Of a DNA stretch of 64,000 bases, positions 27,989 through 38,586 are shown one piece after another. The stretch's first letter is position 1; every line of letters begins with the position of its first letter. This stretch comes from Macrophomina tecta. Taxonomy: Eukaryota; Ascomycota; Dothideomycetes; Botryosphaeriales; Botryosphaeriaceae. The stretch covers positions 62,001-126,000 of the forward strand of contig JAKSGN010000026.1 in the NCBI GenBank assembly GCA_024180945.1. Direction: 5' to 3'. The translations under genes and the position numbers were made by a program. The notes below the pieces were generated by a model. That model was not told the origin of the DNA. It was given only the letters and a program-made list of their open reading frames with translations, and ran no database searches.

Positions 27989-29665
27989 TTACATTGCGCA
28001 ACGGTTCTTGAATGCTGGGCAAGTCCTTATGTTATGCCCAGTTGACATACACCCCCTGCAGCGGTACGGAGCTCGACTTAAAGCCTCCGGTGTCGCATCA
28101 CCATCCTCACTTTGAGCAGCTTCTGGAGGTGCTACAAGCTCCTGTGATAGCTCAACTGCCTCCTTAAGTGTAAGGCTCTCTCTTTGAGTAATATACTTGA
28201 CATTAGTATTGCGCTTTTTAACCACTTTAGCATTGTGAGCCTGTGCACGCTCGAGTTGCTCTGCCATGATTGCTGTCGCTTGTAACGCCAACTTGGCACT
28301 CTTTGCCATCTTTCTCATTGCCTCCATCGTAGGTGACGCGGATCGTCGTTCAAGCTCATGTTGTCGACGTCTTACAGCTCTCTGCTGCTTCTCAATCTGG
28401 CGCACCGTTTTGGGTGTGTTGGTCACCGAATTCGTTGAGGAAGAACAGGGCTTGGCGGGCGGTGATGGAACGTTGATCGCACCCAATCTATCAAGCACCT
28501 CCATAGGATTAAATGGAAAAATGCCGGTAGCTCTAAAGGCGCTTTCAATATTGCTGTTACTCAGCGCTTCAAGACGAGCAGCAGCGTAGATCCGAAGGAA
28601 GTCGTCCACATCAACGTGGTTCTGGCCATCACGGGCCAACATCTCCACCCCTCGACGATAGCGCCTCTTAACCGCGCTGAAGCAAGCGACATCCAATGGT
28701 TGTAGGATATGCGAAGAATATGATGGTAGCCATAATGGAATAATGTTGTTTTTCCTTGCATAAGTCTCGAATGGCTCTGAACAGTGGCTAATCTGTCCAT
28801 CCATAAATGAGGAGTCGTTGGTGCCTTTGGTGTGTTGCTTCGTATAAGGATCAAACACCTCTGTAAGCCATATATAGCCTAATCTGTCATTAGACCATCC
28901 GGTTTCGCTATGGGCGATTACCCAGTCATCTGGAAGGCCTGCGTCCTCATCAAACCAGATGTTCTGGAACACCTTCCCTTTGGCGATAACCATGGCTGGT
29001 ATACGGCGTTTGGCTACGTTCATGCATTCGATAACCGTCATCCAGTCACGATCGCCAGGCTGTATGTGGTATCTAGGTCCATCTGCTGCCGTCACAGCCG
29101 TGGCTGTACCAATGTCACCTCTCAGGAAGCCTATCTCGTCCATATTGTAGATATCCTCATCTTGTATACCGAACTTGTTCGCCACGTTCTTAAGGAGTCG
29201 AAAGTGCTCTCGGATAACTTCTGGATTCTCTTGTTTTGCTCGCTGGTAGTCATACTTCTTGCTCTGTGCTAGCTGTGCTTCTGGAGTGCGCGCGACGTAG
29301 TTATTCACCCAATTTTTGCCTACTGGCCTCTTACTACGAAGGGCAAGCAGCATATTGGCCATGTCCTCCACTATCTTCTTGCGAGGAGGGTAACCACGAG
29401 CAGCAAGATCCAGAATATGTTCCGTTAACGTCGCTTCGTCGTTATCGTCGAGGTTACGGTTGTGATTCGTGGCATCAGCGCGTGCGGGCGCGCCATTGAG
29501 TCGTCGTCGGAGGGTGTCAGCTTTCACGCGATAAATGGCCGCAGCTCGCTTAATAGACGTGATCTGGCCTTTTCTGTACGCGTCTACAGCTAAGACAAAG
29601 CGGCCTTCCTTACGAATAGCCTCAAGATCTTGTTTTGGGGGCATTGCGTTGATGGCGATAGGCAT
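27989..29665 (-). CDS. Fot-H transposase (DD35D), open but possibly impaired
   Basis: 558 residues starting MPIAINAMPPK. It has helix-turn-helix domains (KRAAAIYRVKADTLRRRL; GKNWVNNYVARTPEAQ). The catalytic aspartates are kept in YNMDEIGFLRG, SFMDGQISHC and ILQPLDVACFSAVKRRY. The second motif reads DGQISH where relatives have DGHxSH, so a conserved His is replaced. A coiled coil and a CCHC knuckle (CRGCMSTGHNIRTC) end the protein. The frame is open, but both terminal repeats of the element are damaged, so it could act only on other copies. Confidence 0.9.
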   Translation of the reverse strand: MPIAINAMPPKQDLEAIRKEGRFVLAVDAYRKGQITSIKRAAAIYRVKADTLRRRLNGAPARADATNHNRNLDDNDEATLTEHILDLAARGYPPRKKIVEDMANMLLALRSKRPVGKNWVNNYVARTPEAQLAQSKKYDYQRAKQENPEVIREHFRLLKNVANKFGIQDEDIYNMDEIGFLRGDIGTATAVTAADGPRYHIQPGDRDWMTVIECMNVAKRRIPAMVIAKGKVFQNIWFDEDAGLPDDWVIAHSETGWSNDRLGYIWLTEVFDPYTKQHTKGTNDSSFMDGQISHCSEPFETYARKNNIIPLWLPSYSSHILQPLDVACFSAVKRRYRRGVEMLARDGQNHVDVDDFLRIYAAARLEALSNSNIESAFRATGIFPFNPMEVLDRLGAINVPSPPAKPCSSSTNSVTNTPKTVRQIEKQQRAVRRRQHELERRSASPTMEAMRKMAKSAKLALQATAIMAEQLERAQAHNAKVVKKRNTNVKYITQRESLTLKEAVELSQELVAPPEAAQSEDGDATPEALSRAPYRCRGCMSTGHNIRTCPAFKNRCAM

Positions 29666-29739
29666 GTGTTGGTGTTGATTCAGAACTGCGCATTGACCAG
29701 GTGGCCACTGACTTATTGTAGGTGGCTGTACATAACGGG

Positions 29740-30468
29740 AAAAGCCTCCGCCGGATCATTATTTTCTCCGGGCTCGGCGTTCGAGATGCGACCGTGCCGC
29801 CACCCTCCACGAACTCAACCACCCCTCGCCGGCGCCGCCCCTCGGTCATCCCTCGCGCTTCCGAACCACGCGTTACGACCTGTCTTTATCGCAGCGCATA
29901 CCATCATCGACAGCTTCGTCGCGCAGACCGCTCCATCATACCCTTCCCGGGTCAGTCTCCTCTTCGACTCCGAAACCGAGTCAAGGCTGCTCGCACGGCG
30001 TCGCATTGCACCGCATCACAAATCAAAGCCTGGAGGGTGGCGGGGTAGGTAGCGGCACAATGGCGCGGGTGTACAGGCTGTAGGGGTCCCGTTGGAACAT
30101 ACGGGATGCCCGTCAGCGTCAGCGCAGGTCGGTCCGGATGCGAAGGGACTTCGTGGGCAGCCCATGCTTCGTGCACCTGGCTTCACGCCGGGGGGTTCGC
30201 AGGGGCCTAGATATAGGTGCCCGACGGGCGAGCCGTCGCATTTCTGGCCATTCCTGAGAGCATGACGCAATGGCGCTGCCCTGTGCTGAGTCAAGGCTAC
30301 TCGGAATTTCAACGTTCACAAAGCCTGGGTGGGTGGGCTTCTCGGCGCTGAAAACGCGCCGGGAGGGGAAATCCTTTTGCTGTGCTACTTGCAAACTACA
30401 GAGATTTCGTTTCGGACTGACACTTAAAATTTAGTGCTCTCATCATCGGCACGCATCCCGGGCTCAGA
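29740..30468. other. Intergenic, no gene supported
   Basis: GC-rich with overlapping Arg/Pro-rich frames on both strands and no motif. It probably holds the promoter of the gene starting at 30469. Confidence 0.4.
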
Positions 30469-31899
30469 ATGACCTCTCTCCGGAATCTGGTCCAGAATAC
30501 TTACAGCCTCATTCAATGGCGCTCTGATCCTGCCGATTTTAGATATCTAGGTTGCAGGCTTCCGAACCCATCTAGCAGCGTGTTCTGCGACATCCGTTTT
30601 GATTCCTCGCGGCAGAATGCCCTCTTTCAGTTCAACATATCCATCGCTCTGAAATGTGACAAACAGATAGACCATCTTTATGCTCGCGTGGATCCCAAGC
30701 AAGTTTCGCACTTGCAGATCTTGGATCTCGACGATAGCGATGTCACCCAGCTTGGCGTCACCACCTTCATCGCTCAGGCAAGAAATTGCGCATCGCACCA
30801 GGACGTTATCGGACTACAATTTCTCCTAACGCAACCCGTGACGATTGTTGGTCCACGTGGAACCACTGATATCTTGCCAAAGACCCGAGCGGCCGGCCAA
30901 GTTCTTGACTCTCTGCGTTCCCTTTCTCTCGCTACGAACCTCACCGTCTATTTGCCCAAGACCGAAGCCCTTTCCGAGCACGTCCATGAGCTGTGTACTA
31001 GCGCCAACAGCGGTCTTATAGAATCCACCCCAAAAGAAAATGACATGCGCACTTTATTTGGTGGTTCTGGCGGTGTGGATATTGGTGTGCTGTTGACTCC
31101 GTTAGCGGCCGGAAGCGCTCGAGAATTGACAGAGAATCCGCCCGCATATGATGGCCCTTCATCAATGCCGGGTGCCTCAGCGTCGCATAAACGTAGGTCT
31201 TTTTGCTGGTGTCTTATTTCGCCCTGACTTTGCCTTTATTGTCAAATGATCCTTGGCGAGCTACGAGTTTACTTTCCGGTCATTTCGCTCCCCTAGATTC
31301 ACGTTATATCAAACGTACTTTTACCTGACTTAGGTGCTAAATTAGGTCCATCAAATGAGGGGGTTACGCCTCCAAAGCCACAACGCAGGCGGCACATGAC
31401 GAGAACCACCGAAGAACGCCTCTCGTCTCTCGAGTTTGAACTTGCCGCTCTACGTAACCAAGTTGACACACAAGAAGCCGCACGGAGTCCCACGGAAGAT
31501 GCATCCGTGGCCGATCGCCTCGACCACTTTGAAGAAGAACTACGCTCGCTCCGCTCCTCTACAGAGCGCATCGAGGCTATTGTGCAGCAGCGCGAGGGTG
31601 TCGAATCCTCATTCATGTGGAGAGCCAATGAGCGTCTGGAAGAGGTTCATGAAATCGAGGCCGTTATCGATGAGAGGATCGAGGACGCGATCCTGCAATG
31701 CAAGAATGAATTCAGAGATTGGGTGGCGGAGAACGTCTGGGAAGCGGTGGTGGAACAATTGCCCGATGCAATCCAAGAATGGCTTGATGAGAATTTTGAG
31801 GATACGATTGAGAGTGCGACCCGGGAGCACATCCGGGGGCATGTGCGGGAGGCGATGAGAAACATGTCATTTAGACTCGATTCACCCGAAGAAACGTAG
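30469..31899 (+). CDS. Unknown protein, coiled-coil family with PPAYD motif (copy 2), two exons
   Basis: Exon 1 is 30469-31192 and exon 2 is 31334-31899. The intron (141 bp) has GTAGGT, a CTGAC branch site and TTAG, and the phases fit, giving 429 residues. The order of motifs matches the gene at 15976-17178: an alpha/beta domain (LQFLLTQPVTIVGPRG, AAGQVLDSLRSLSLATNLTVY), MRTLFGGSGG, then PPAYDG and a basic KRR, then a charged coiled coil (RLSSLEFELAALRNQV and on). It is therefore a paralogue, but diverged. In copy 1 the two parts are uninterrupted, so the intron was gained or lost. No function is known. Both copies lie next to Fot debris. Confidence 0.72.
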
Positions 31900-33020
31900 G
31901 AAGAGAGAGGCTTTTCACTCCACTTTGGCCCCGTCCCCATCCCTGCAACCGTGTCTGTGACTTCACATTTCCTCACTTCCCTCGATCCGTCCACGCCCAC
32001 ACACGGACAAATCAGAAAGCCCGCCCTACTTTCAACTCCAGCCACGCCAATTGAGTCCACCATTCCATCAGTATAGTATACTTCCTCATCGCCCGCAAAA
32101 CAACCGAGCAGGGTATCTTCCGCTAGTCCCCTTTAGCTCCCGCAAAGGAAAAAAATTTTTGCGCGAGGCTGTTCCGATCTCGGATTCATCAGTTGTCCAT
32201 ATCTCGACGACGTTCCCCTCCTCGCCCTCCACGCCCAGACTCGGCAGTGCCGAAGATCAAACGAGGCATTGCTCGCCTCTCTTGAAAACAGCAAATCGGC
32301 CGCGCGGAGGTTCAGAGGTGGGCAGAGTTAACCAGTTCTAGATTGTCAGGGCCTCGCATCAAACGCAAAGCATCGCTCGTCGCTGTCGAATACGAGGCAA
32401 TAGCATTTGTTGGCGGTAGTGTGAGTTAACCGAAATTTGGCGGTGATGGTTGAGTATGTCCGTCCGATTATTTCGGAATGCATCAAACCGTCGTAGAGAG
32501 ACAACCCGTGGTGATCTTCATCAGGGAACACGGGGTTGACTCCACTATCCCACTCCAACTCGTTGATATACCCGCCGTCGCCAAAGCCCAAGTCGAATTG
32601 ATTTTGCAGCTCGATAATCGTCCATTCCCGCAAGTGAGCTATCAAGGAGAGCCACCTATTTCACCTCCTGTACGCGATGCTCGTAGACCAAACGTCATTG
32701 CAATGTACCCGCTTGCCGAGCCTCAATCGAGCCCAAACTTTTCCCATCTCTCTGAGAGCCCCTCAAGGAAACTAGAGAAATCATCCCCTCCCTGAGCCGT
32801 GAAATACACGTGAGTTGGACACCATTAGCCTGCCGATTTCCAGTCCCTCTCGTCGCACTTCTACACGACGGACTTGGCATTCTGTTGGAAAGAAAAAGGC
32901 GTGACGCCACGCTCAGAATCTGAGCTGGCAGGTGTTTCTTAAATCCAACACCCTTCGCCCTGGTGCTGCCAGAGTGCGCGCTGTCAGTGTGGCCCGAGAA
33001 CTCGACCTGGTAGTTCTCCT
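31900..33020. other. Intergenic with unassigned short frames
   Basis: A 99-residue minus-strand frame (32346-32645; GFGDGGYINELEWDSG, HHGLSLYDGLMH) has plausible protein composition and may be an exon or gene remnant. I recognise no domain. An opposite-strand frame overlaps it. Nothing else is visible. Confidence 0.3.
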
Positions 33021-35246
33021 TCAGGCGCCCAGCGCCTCCTTGAAGCGGTGACATTGGCTCTGCGGCCTCGCTTGGGTGGAGGTCGTTGAGAACTCGGCGT
33101 CATGATCGTCACTCAGCTCGCTAGCGTCGGGCCCGGGATCGGGCTTGGATTCGGGGGCAGGCGGCAACTCCGTCTTTCGTGGGTTGCGCGTCGATGGGGC
33201 GGGATTGGGTTCCGTTGTCCTCTTCCCATGCACCCCTACCAACGTCTGCGCAGCCTTCTTAACATCCATTAGCGTCCAGTCGCGGGGGGACTCCTGGTGA
33301 GACTGGCTACTGCATTGCCTGGCGGGCAATGCGCGCGCTGCGAAAGGCTTCGAGGGCAACGTCCCAAGTGACGTCAGTTGCGTTCGCGCTCAAGTCGTGC
33401 AGCTCGGCAAAGAAGTGCTGCGAAAACATGGTGACGGGGCCGAAGAGCTCGATGACTTGCGTGATGCCAAGGTGCCAATGCCAACCTGCAAAGCTCAGTA
33501 GTACATGACCGGCTGACTAGCAAAAATCCCAACCACCATCACTGACCGTAATAATCGGTCTTGGCACTTCACTCAATATCGAGCCTCCAAGTGAAATGAT
33601 TGAAGTGTTTGCCACTCTGGAATCAACTTGACTAACCACTCCAGCCCCCGCCCCTCTCACTTTAACTCCCCCGGAACATTTCGTCCCACCTTCCACACCT
33701 CCTTCGCGCGCGGCAACCGGGCGTTGACCAGCGTGCCGTCCCTGAACGCTAGATGCGTCCCCTGGTATAACATGGGCACGGAGTTTGCCGGCAGGCCAAG
33801 CAGCTCCTCCAGCGTCTCGTAGACCTCGGGCTTATTCGGGTCATCCATGTCGGCGCCATCCACAATGTCGACGTCCTAGCTGCTGCCACCGTTGCGGGGG
33901 CTTCCGTAGCGGGATATCGCCGGGGGCCGATGCGATGGCGCTTTGTATGTCTTGGGAAGCGGGCGGTTGACCTCGACGTGCAGCGCATGCGGCGGGCGCT
34001 CCAGGCGCGCGTAGGCAAGGCGTTTAGTGAAGCGCGCCTTACGGCTCGGGCAGGCTTTGATTTCGGCGATCTTGGCTTCCCTGTCCCAGAGCACGTTTGC
34101 CGGGTCATATTCAGGAGCCGCGGCGAACACATCCTTCACTTTATATTCGGCGGCGGATTGCTCTTTCTTGAGGAACTCAAGTACTGCCTTTTGCTCCTCT
34201 AGTGTCACTTCGATCCTCTTCTTTGTTGGGTTTAGTGTGATTCTTCGGACTTGCTTCTCACGAACGCGAGGTGCGAGTTCCGTGGTATCTTGTTGTTCCG
34301 TATCCGGGGCAGCCGCAGGTGAAAGAGAAGTTGCGGGAAAAATGACATCTGCCAGAGAACGCTCCAGTGATGAGTTATGTTCTGGTGAGCCCTCCTCAAA
34401 TATGCCCCGTTCGAAATTAAACAGCGATTTATGTGGGCATGACTTAGCCGAAATCGTGGAGGGCTTGAGCGAGGATCCTTGTCTCGATTGTTGCTTCACT
34501 GGTGCAGTCCGATACCCTCTGCGGGTAGGCCTAGGTGGAAGAGAATCATCCATTCCTGATTGAGCTGTCGGAGGCAGAAGTGCGGAATCCACTGCAAGTT
34601 TTTCTTGAGACGGTAAACCAACCGCAGCATCCTCGGCTTCCGGCTGTTGCCAACTTCGTGCCGTATGTGGTAGATTTCCGAGGGCTATTCCCGTATCTGG
34701 GCATTGTCCCTGTTTCAAATAGAGGCGTCGCACTTCAGCGTCCAGCTCGAAGAACATATTTTGGATGATTAGACCCTGAATCTCCTCTGGATCTTGCTTT
34801 TCCTGCTCTTGCAGGAATTCTGAGCTCAGAACGTCCCAAATCGTTGCCGGTACGTAAATGCCAGCTTTATCTTCCTTCGGCCAAAGTGCCTTCACGTGGC
34901 AGCACTTCCACCACTCCGCAGCCTCTTTCGTGATGAACCATTGCACGAGCACAGCGTAACCGGCTGCATCGCGTGGTTTCCTGATCTCCTCGATGTGCGC
35001 AATGGTCTCGACCAGCGGCTTGTGGGCGTAATTAGCGAAGATAAATCTGTTAGGAAGAGGCGCCTTCACGAAGTCGCCGCAGTAAAACTTGATGCCATTG
35101 CCTTCAAATGACCGAGCCTCCTCAAGGTCTGTCCACTTTTCGATTGGCACGTCTTTAAATCCAGCCACAATGTCACAACCATCGGTATCATATGCAACTC
35201 TGTGCCGCTGGATGAACATTGACGGCTCTGTGGTTTGCGAAGGCAT
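33021..35246 (-). pseudogene. Unknown gene, interrupted by an in-frame stop
   Basis: From the ATG at 35246 a long exon reads to 33876 (MFIQRHRVAYDTDGCDIVAG, later KFYCGDFVKAPLPNRFIFAN and WWKCCHVKALWP). It has a Pro/Ser-rich middle and a basic helical part (RRITLNPTKKRIEVTLEEQK). A TAG at 33876-33878 interrupts it, and the same frame continues at once with VDIVDGADMDDPNKPEVYET to 33657. Further downstream, ELFGPVTMFSQHFFAELHDL (about 33380-33450) and DVKKAAQTLVGVHGKRT (33230-33280) look like later exons, with a candidate intron near 33490-33550. No family is recognised. The stop could be a mutation of a Gln codon (C to T) or a short intron I cannot place. Confidence 0.5.
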
Positions 35247-35460
35247 CTTAGCCGTCTCTTTCTGTGGCTGCGAGGTCCTGGACAATCATGAGTAGCTTGA
35301 GGCATTAAAAGTATTGGGATTAACCTACAACTCCTTGTGGCACCGTGTCATGCCATTACATCCCGCCTGAATGGATTGTTCTTGTGAGGATCCGCACAGG
35401 CGTCGAAGTGCAGAACAATTGGTGTCGGGTCTTCCTAAGATTCTAAGTACAAAGAGAGAA

Positions 35461-35491
35461 AGAAGAAGAAGAAGAAGAAGAAGAAGAAGAA
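35461..35491. repeat. (GAA)n microsatellite
   Basis: About ten GAA units in a purine-rich stretch just before the LINE fragment starting near 35526. Confidence 0.8.
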
Positions 35492-35525
35492 AGGATTTTG
35501 TATTTGTGCGCCTTCTCGCTTTCCC

Positions 35526-36238
35526 TTGTCGCGTTACACAGGCGCTTCGCGTAATCACGTGGGCCCCTCAACACCGCTGAGGGCAATTCGTTATCCTTTA
35601 GCAAAAGCACCTCCTCCACAAAAGATCAAGCGAGCAGAGGCGCCCTCGTGTAACTGCGGAGCGGAGAGGGAAACAGTCAAGCACTTCCTTTTGGAGTGTC
35701 CGCGTTGGATGGATCTGCGCGCTAGATTACAGATTGATCTGGCGTTCATGCTAGGCGGATGGTCGGGCACGAGAAAGCCCGACGGTAGGTATGCAGATGG
35801 GCCGCCGGAGAAGTGGCGGGCGGACATGCGCGCAGTTAAAGCAACAGCAGTATTTGCTCTGGCTACTGAAAGACTGGTAGCAACTAGAGACTGAGAGCTC
35901 AATCCTTCTCTGAGCAAAGCAATCCCTTCTCCAGCCAGCCGTCACGCCGCTACAGGGACTGACAGCACTCGGGAAGTGGTCTCGAAGGGGATGGTACGAG
36001 GGGTGCATGGAGGACAGCTCTGCTTTTACATTTCCTTTTTTTTTTTTTCCTTGCGTTTGTTAAGCTTTATCTATTAGTCGATTTGTCCGTGTCTATTTTC
36101 AGATCGTTGAACTGGAGGGAGGTATGGTTTCTTTGCATACAGTGTGCTGGGCCTCGAATGAACCGGGATCCCAATGTAGCTTAGCGTAGGATAGTTGTTC
36201 TTTGTCCCTATGGTCTGCTGAGGCCGACGGGGTGTATG

Positions 36239-36274
<36 letters not shown>
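35526..36274 (+). mobile_element. 3' fragment of a (TCA)n-tailed LINE
   Basis: The frame 35526-35894 encodes the end of a LINE ORF2 (CNCGAERETVKHFLLECPRW, the Cys motif after RNase H). A 3' UTR follows, ending GGCCGACGGGGTGTATGAA and a long TCA repeat (36241-36274). The reverse-complement UTR at 38587-38690 is the same family. It is a 5'-truncated dead copy. Confidence 0.75.
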
Positions 36275-36665
36275 TGGTTGTTCGTACCCTGGTCTCTCAA
36301 TCTTTTGATGGTTGTGTCGTCTGCCGAGGCCCACCCGCGAGAGATTAGGAACCAGGCGCACCCCCGATCCTTGAAGTGGGTCCACATGTGATTGTCGGCA
36401 CTAAACTGGGGATGCCATCTTTCTTGATTACCAACTTCTGCGTTGTCGAGCGGACGGATATTCGCTTCTGACTATCATCTTCCTCTGTCTATTGTCAGTT
36501 TTCCAGAACGCGCTCCTTCCCGTGCGTCACTTCCGCATCTACGGGTACCCGGCCCCCGCGGTCTCATGTCCCGTGTGGCTTCCAGCCTTGGAGTTCTTTG
36601 GCCAGTGTGGTCTAGGGTTTGTAATAGCCACATCATCTCCCATCCAGTCACGAACAAAGAGCATC

Positions 36666-38012
36666 ATGAGGACTGCAATCACTCACCTCCTCGTCAGTGT
36701 CGCCCTCGAGGATGCCGGAGAAGCCACACGTTCTCTCGCCCTAGCTAGGGCCCTGCGTGAGCAGTGCCCCGCCGATCACAACCTAATAATTAGCTTCCTC
36801 TCGTGCGGAAGCCGCTTCGAACCCATGATCGAAAAGGCCGGGTTCGTGATTGTTCCCTGCCAGCCGCGCGTCGAGTGTCGCAGCGTCGCCGAGGACCTGC
36901 GTTGGAAACTCCCAGAACTCGTGGGATCCGAACGCATCGGCCGCGACTTCATCGAGGGACAATTGGCAGCCATGCGTGAATTGCGCCCGGACGTCGTGAT
37001 GCACGGCATGTGGCCGTTTGCCAGTCTGGCGGCCCGCATGCTCGGCCTGCCGACCATCGCGTTCCTCCCGCTGCCCCTGCACCCTACCTGTCTCGCTAGT
37101 GGTCTGGTGCGTGACCTGCCAGACTCAATATCGGTGCTGACCCGCCTGCCCCGTCCACTGCGGCAGAGGCTGGCCAGGGCGGGCAGCCGCCTGATGACGA
37201 AGGCGCCAATCTTCCACCAGCAGCGACTCGGCGCCGCCGCCTCCGCCTGCGGCTGGGCGAACAAGGGTGCACTGAGCCTCTTCGAGGCTGTCCAAGCTAA
37301 ACTCACCGTGGTCACCGACCTGCCCGCTTTCTACACCCGCTGTCGTTTGCCAGACACCTTCAGGCTTACTGGCCCGGTATTCGCCAGCAATAGCGATGCA
37401 GCGTATGGCGGCAACACTGCCGAGCTGGATCCAGGCATCGTCGCCGCTATGCGCCGCGGCGGTCGTCCCGCCATCCTCCTGACTATGGGTAGTTCCAGCA
37501 CCAGTGAACTTCTCTTCGAAGCGATCCGCGCTCTCGCACGGCCTCAGGGCAGCGACGGAGACTGTAATCTGGAGGACTGGAACGTGGTGGTCTTGGTATC
37601 GCCCTCGGTCTGCCGGCTAGACGAGGCTCGCACTGTTGCGGGTGATGACCTGCGGTTCCTAGTAACCGACCAGTTCGTCCCCGGTCCCGCCGTTAGCACT
37701 CTGGCCGACGCCGTGGTCACACATGGTGGCCAGGGCACCGTGCAGACTGCGATCGCCGCGGGAACCCCAATCGTTGGCGTAGGCCTGCACATGGAGCAGC
37801 AAACCAACCTTGACCATATAATGGACGCCGGCGCTGGGATTCGTATTCAACTGCGCCGTTGGCGCGCCCCCATCATCCGGCGAGCGGTACACAACGTTCT
37901 CACCAACCCGGCCTACCGTAGCCGCGCCGCGGCACTGGCCGAGACGATGCGGACTCTGGATGGGCCGCGAACGGCGGCCGTTCGTATGTGGGAGTTCTTA
38001 CTGAAGCTGTGA
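36666..38012 (+). CDS. GT1-family glycosyltransferase (UGT/MGT type)
   Basis: 448 residues from the ATG at 36666, single exon. The open frame extends 174 bases upstream without an ATG. The N-terminal acceptor domain starts HLLVSVALEDAGEATRSLAL and contains PDVVMHGMWPFASLAARMLG. The C-terminal nucleotide-sugar domain has ILLTMGSSS and the signature VTHGGQGTVQTAIAAGTPIV followed by EQQTNLDHI. This is the THGGxGT..G.P.V...EQ..N pattern of GT1 enzymes that move a sugar from a UDP/TDP donor to small lipophilic acceptors. Compared with its neighbours it is GC-rich and uses many GCC/CGC codons. It lacks introns and stands between LINE fragments, so horizontal origin or relocation is possible. The acceptor is unknown. 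Confidence 0.85.
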   Translation: MRTAITHLLVSVALEDAGEATRSLALARALREQCPADHNLIISFLSCGSRFEPMIEKAGFVIVPCQPRVECRSVAEDLRWKLPELVGSERIGRDFIEGQLAAMRELRPDVVMHGMWPFASLAARMLGLPTIAFLPLPLHPTCLASGLVRDLPDSISVLTRLPRPLRQRLARAGSRLMTKAPIFHQQRLGAAASACGWANKGALSLFEAVQAKLTVVTDLPAFYTRCRLPDTFRLTGPVFASNSDAAYGGNTAELDPGIVAAMRRGGRPAILLTMGSSSTSELLFEAIRALARPQGSDGDCNLEDWNVVVLVSPSVCRLDEARTVAGDDLRFLVTDQFVPGPAVSTLADAVVTHGGQGTVQTAIAAGTPIVGVGLHMEQQTNLDHIMDAGAGIRIQLRRWRAPIIRRAVHNVLTNPAYRSRAAALAETMRTLDGPRTAAVRMWEFLLKL

Positions 38013-38586
38013 CCAGAACCGCAACCAGGATGGCGGGCGTGACTACCTACCTCAGTTGGAAATGTGCGGCTGCGCACCTCATGTACGTAAGTACCATCTT
38101 TGGGCTAAGTCGTGTAGGATTGGATTGGATTGGTCTAATCAAGTTATGATGTCTTCTATTGAGACATAAGAGCTGTCATACTTTGCCCCGCCTTTCGTCC
38201 GTTGCTGCCTTGGCTCACTTCTTAGCTGTGGGCCGCAGGGTGGTCATCAATTCAACAATCCATCAATCAATCAATCTGGACGAAATCAACTCAATATATT
38301 TATCCTGCATATCGCTCAGGGCGATGGGTCAGCGTATGAATACAACTCAACTCAATATATTGAAGATCAAGGACCTGGATCGATTGAACGAATCCCAAGT
38401 CGAAACCCCCCATCAAATGAAAGCGCACGCCGCGCAAACCATCCCCACCGGATCTGGTACCTTACACCGCCTTAGGACAGCCACTCTAACCAGTCTTCTG
38501 ATCAAGCCATCCACCGCATCGTCGCCACAAATTTTCAACGTCACCCTATACGATGCACACACCAAAGTTATAGGTGCACACACCCA
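38013..38586. other. Intergenic, no gene supported
   Basis: It contains GGATTGGATTGGATTGG (38118-38134) and several CAATCAATCAAT runs. A 143-codon frame here is low-complexity and not convincing. Confidence 0.4.

Larger units (their letters stand above)
26075..29733 (-). mobile_element. Fot-H: Fot element interrupted in its terminal repeat by Fot-G
   Basis: After the TA at 26073-26074 the element begins ACGTA (26075-26079), is interrupted by Fot-G, and resumes at 27878 with CTTC and the units ATAAGCGAATTAGTCGC and ATAAGCGAATTAGTCGG (27882-27915). The right arm is eroded: only GACTTATT and GTACAT near 29709-29733 recall the expected end. Without Fot-G its length is about 1.86 kb, equal to the intact relatives, which supports this limit. 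Confidence 0.75.

Noticed and set aside
29622..30400. Possible gene in overlapping frames at 29630-30052 and 29722-30048
   Set aside because: Low-complexity Arg/Ser/Pro composition, no splice-supported model and no motif.
15976..33020. A giant Starship-type mobile element spanning the host genes
   Set aside because: No tyrosine recombinase with a DUF3435-type domain is visible in the window, and no matching element borders were found. It cannot be excluded that the window lies inside a larger one.
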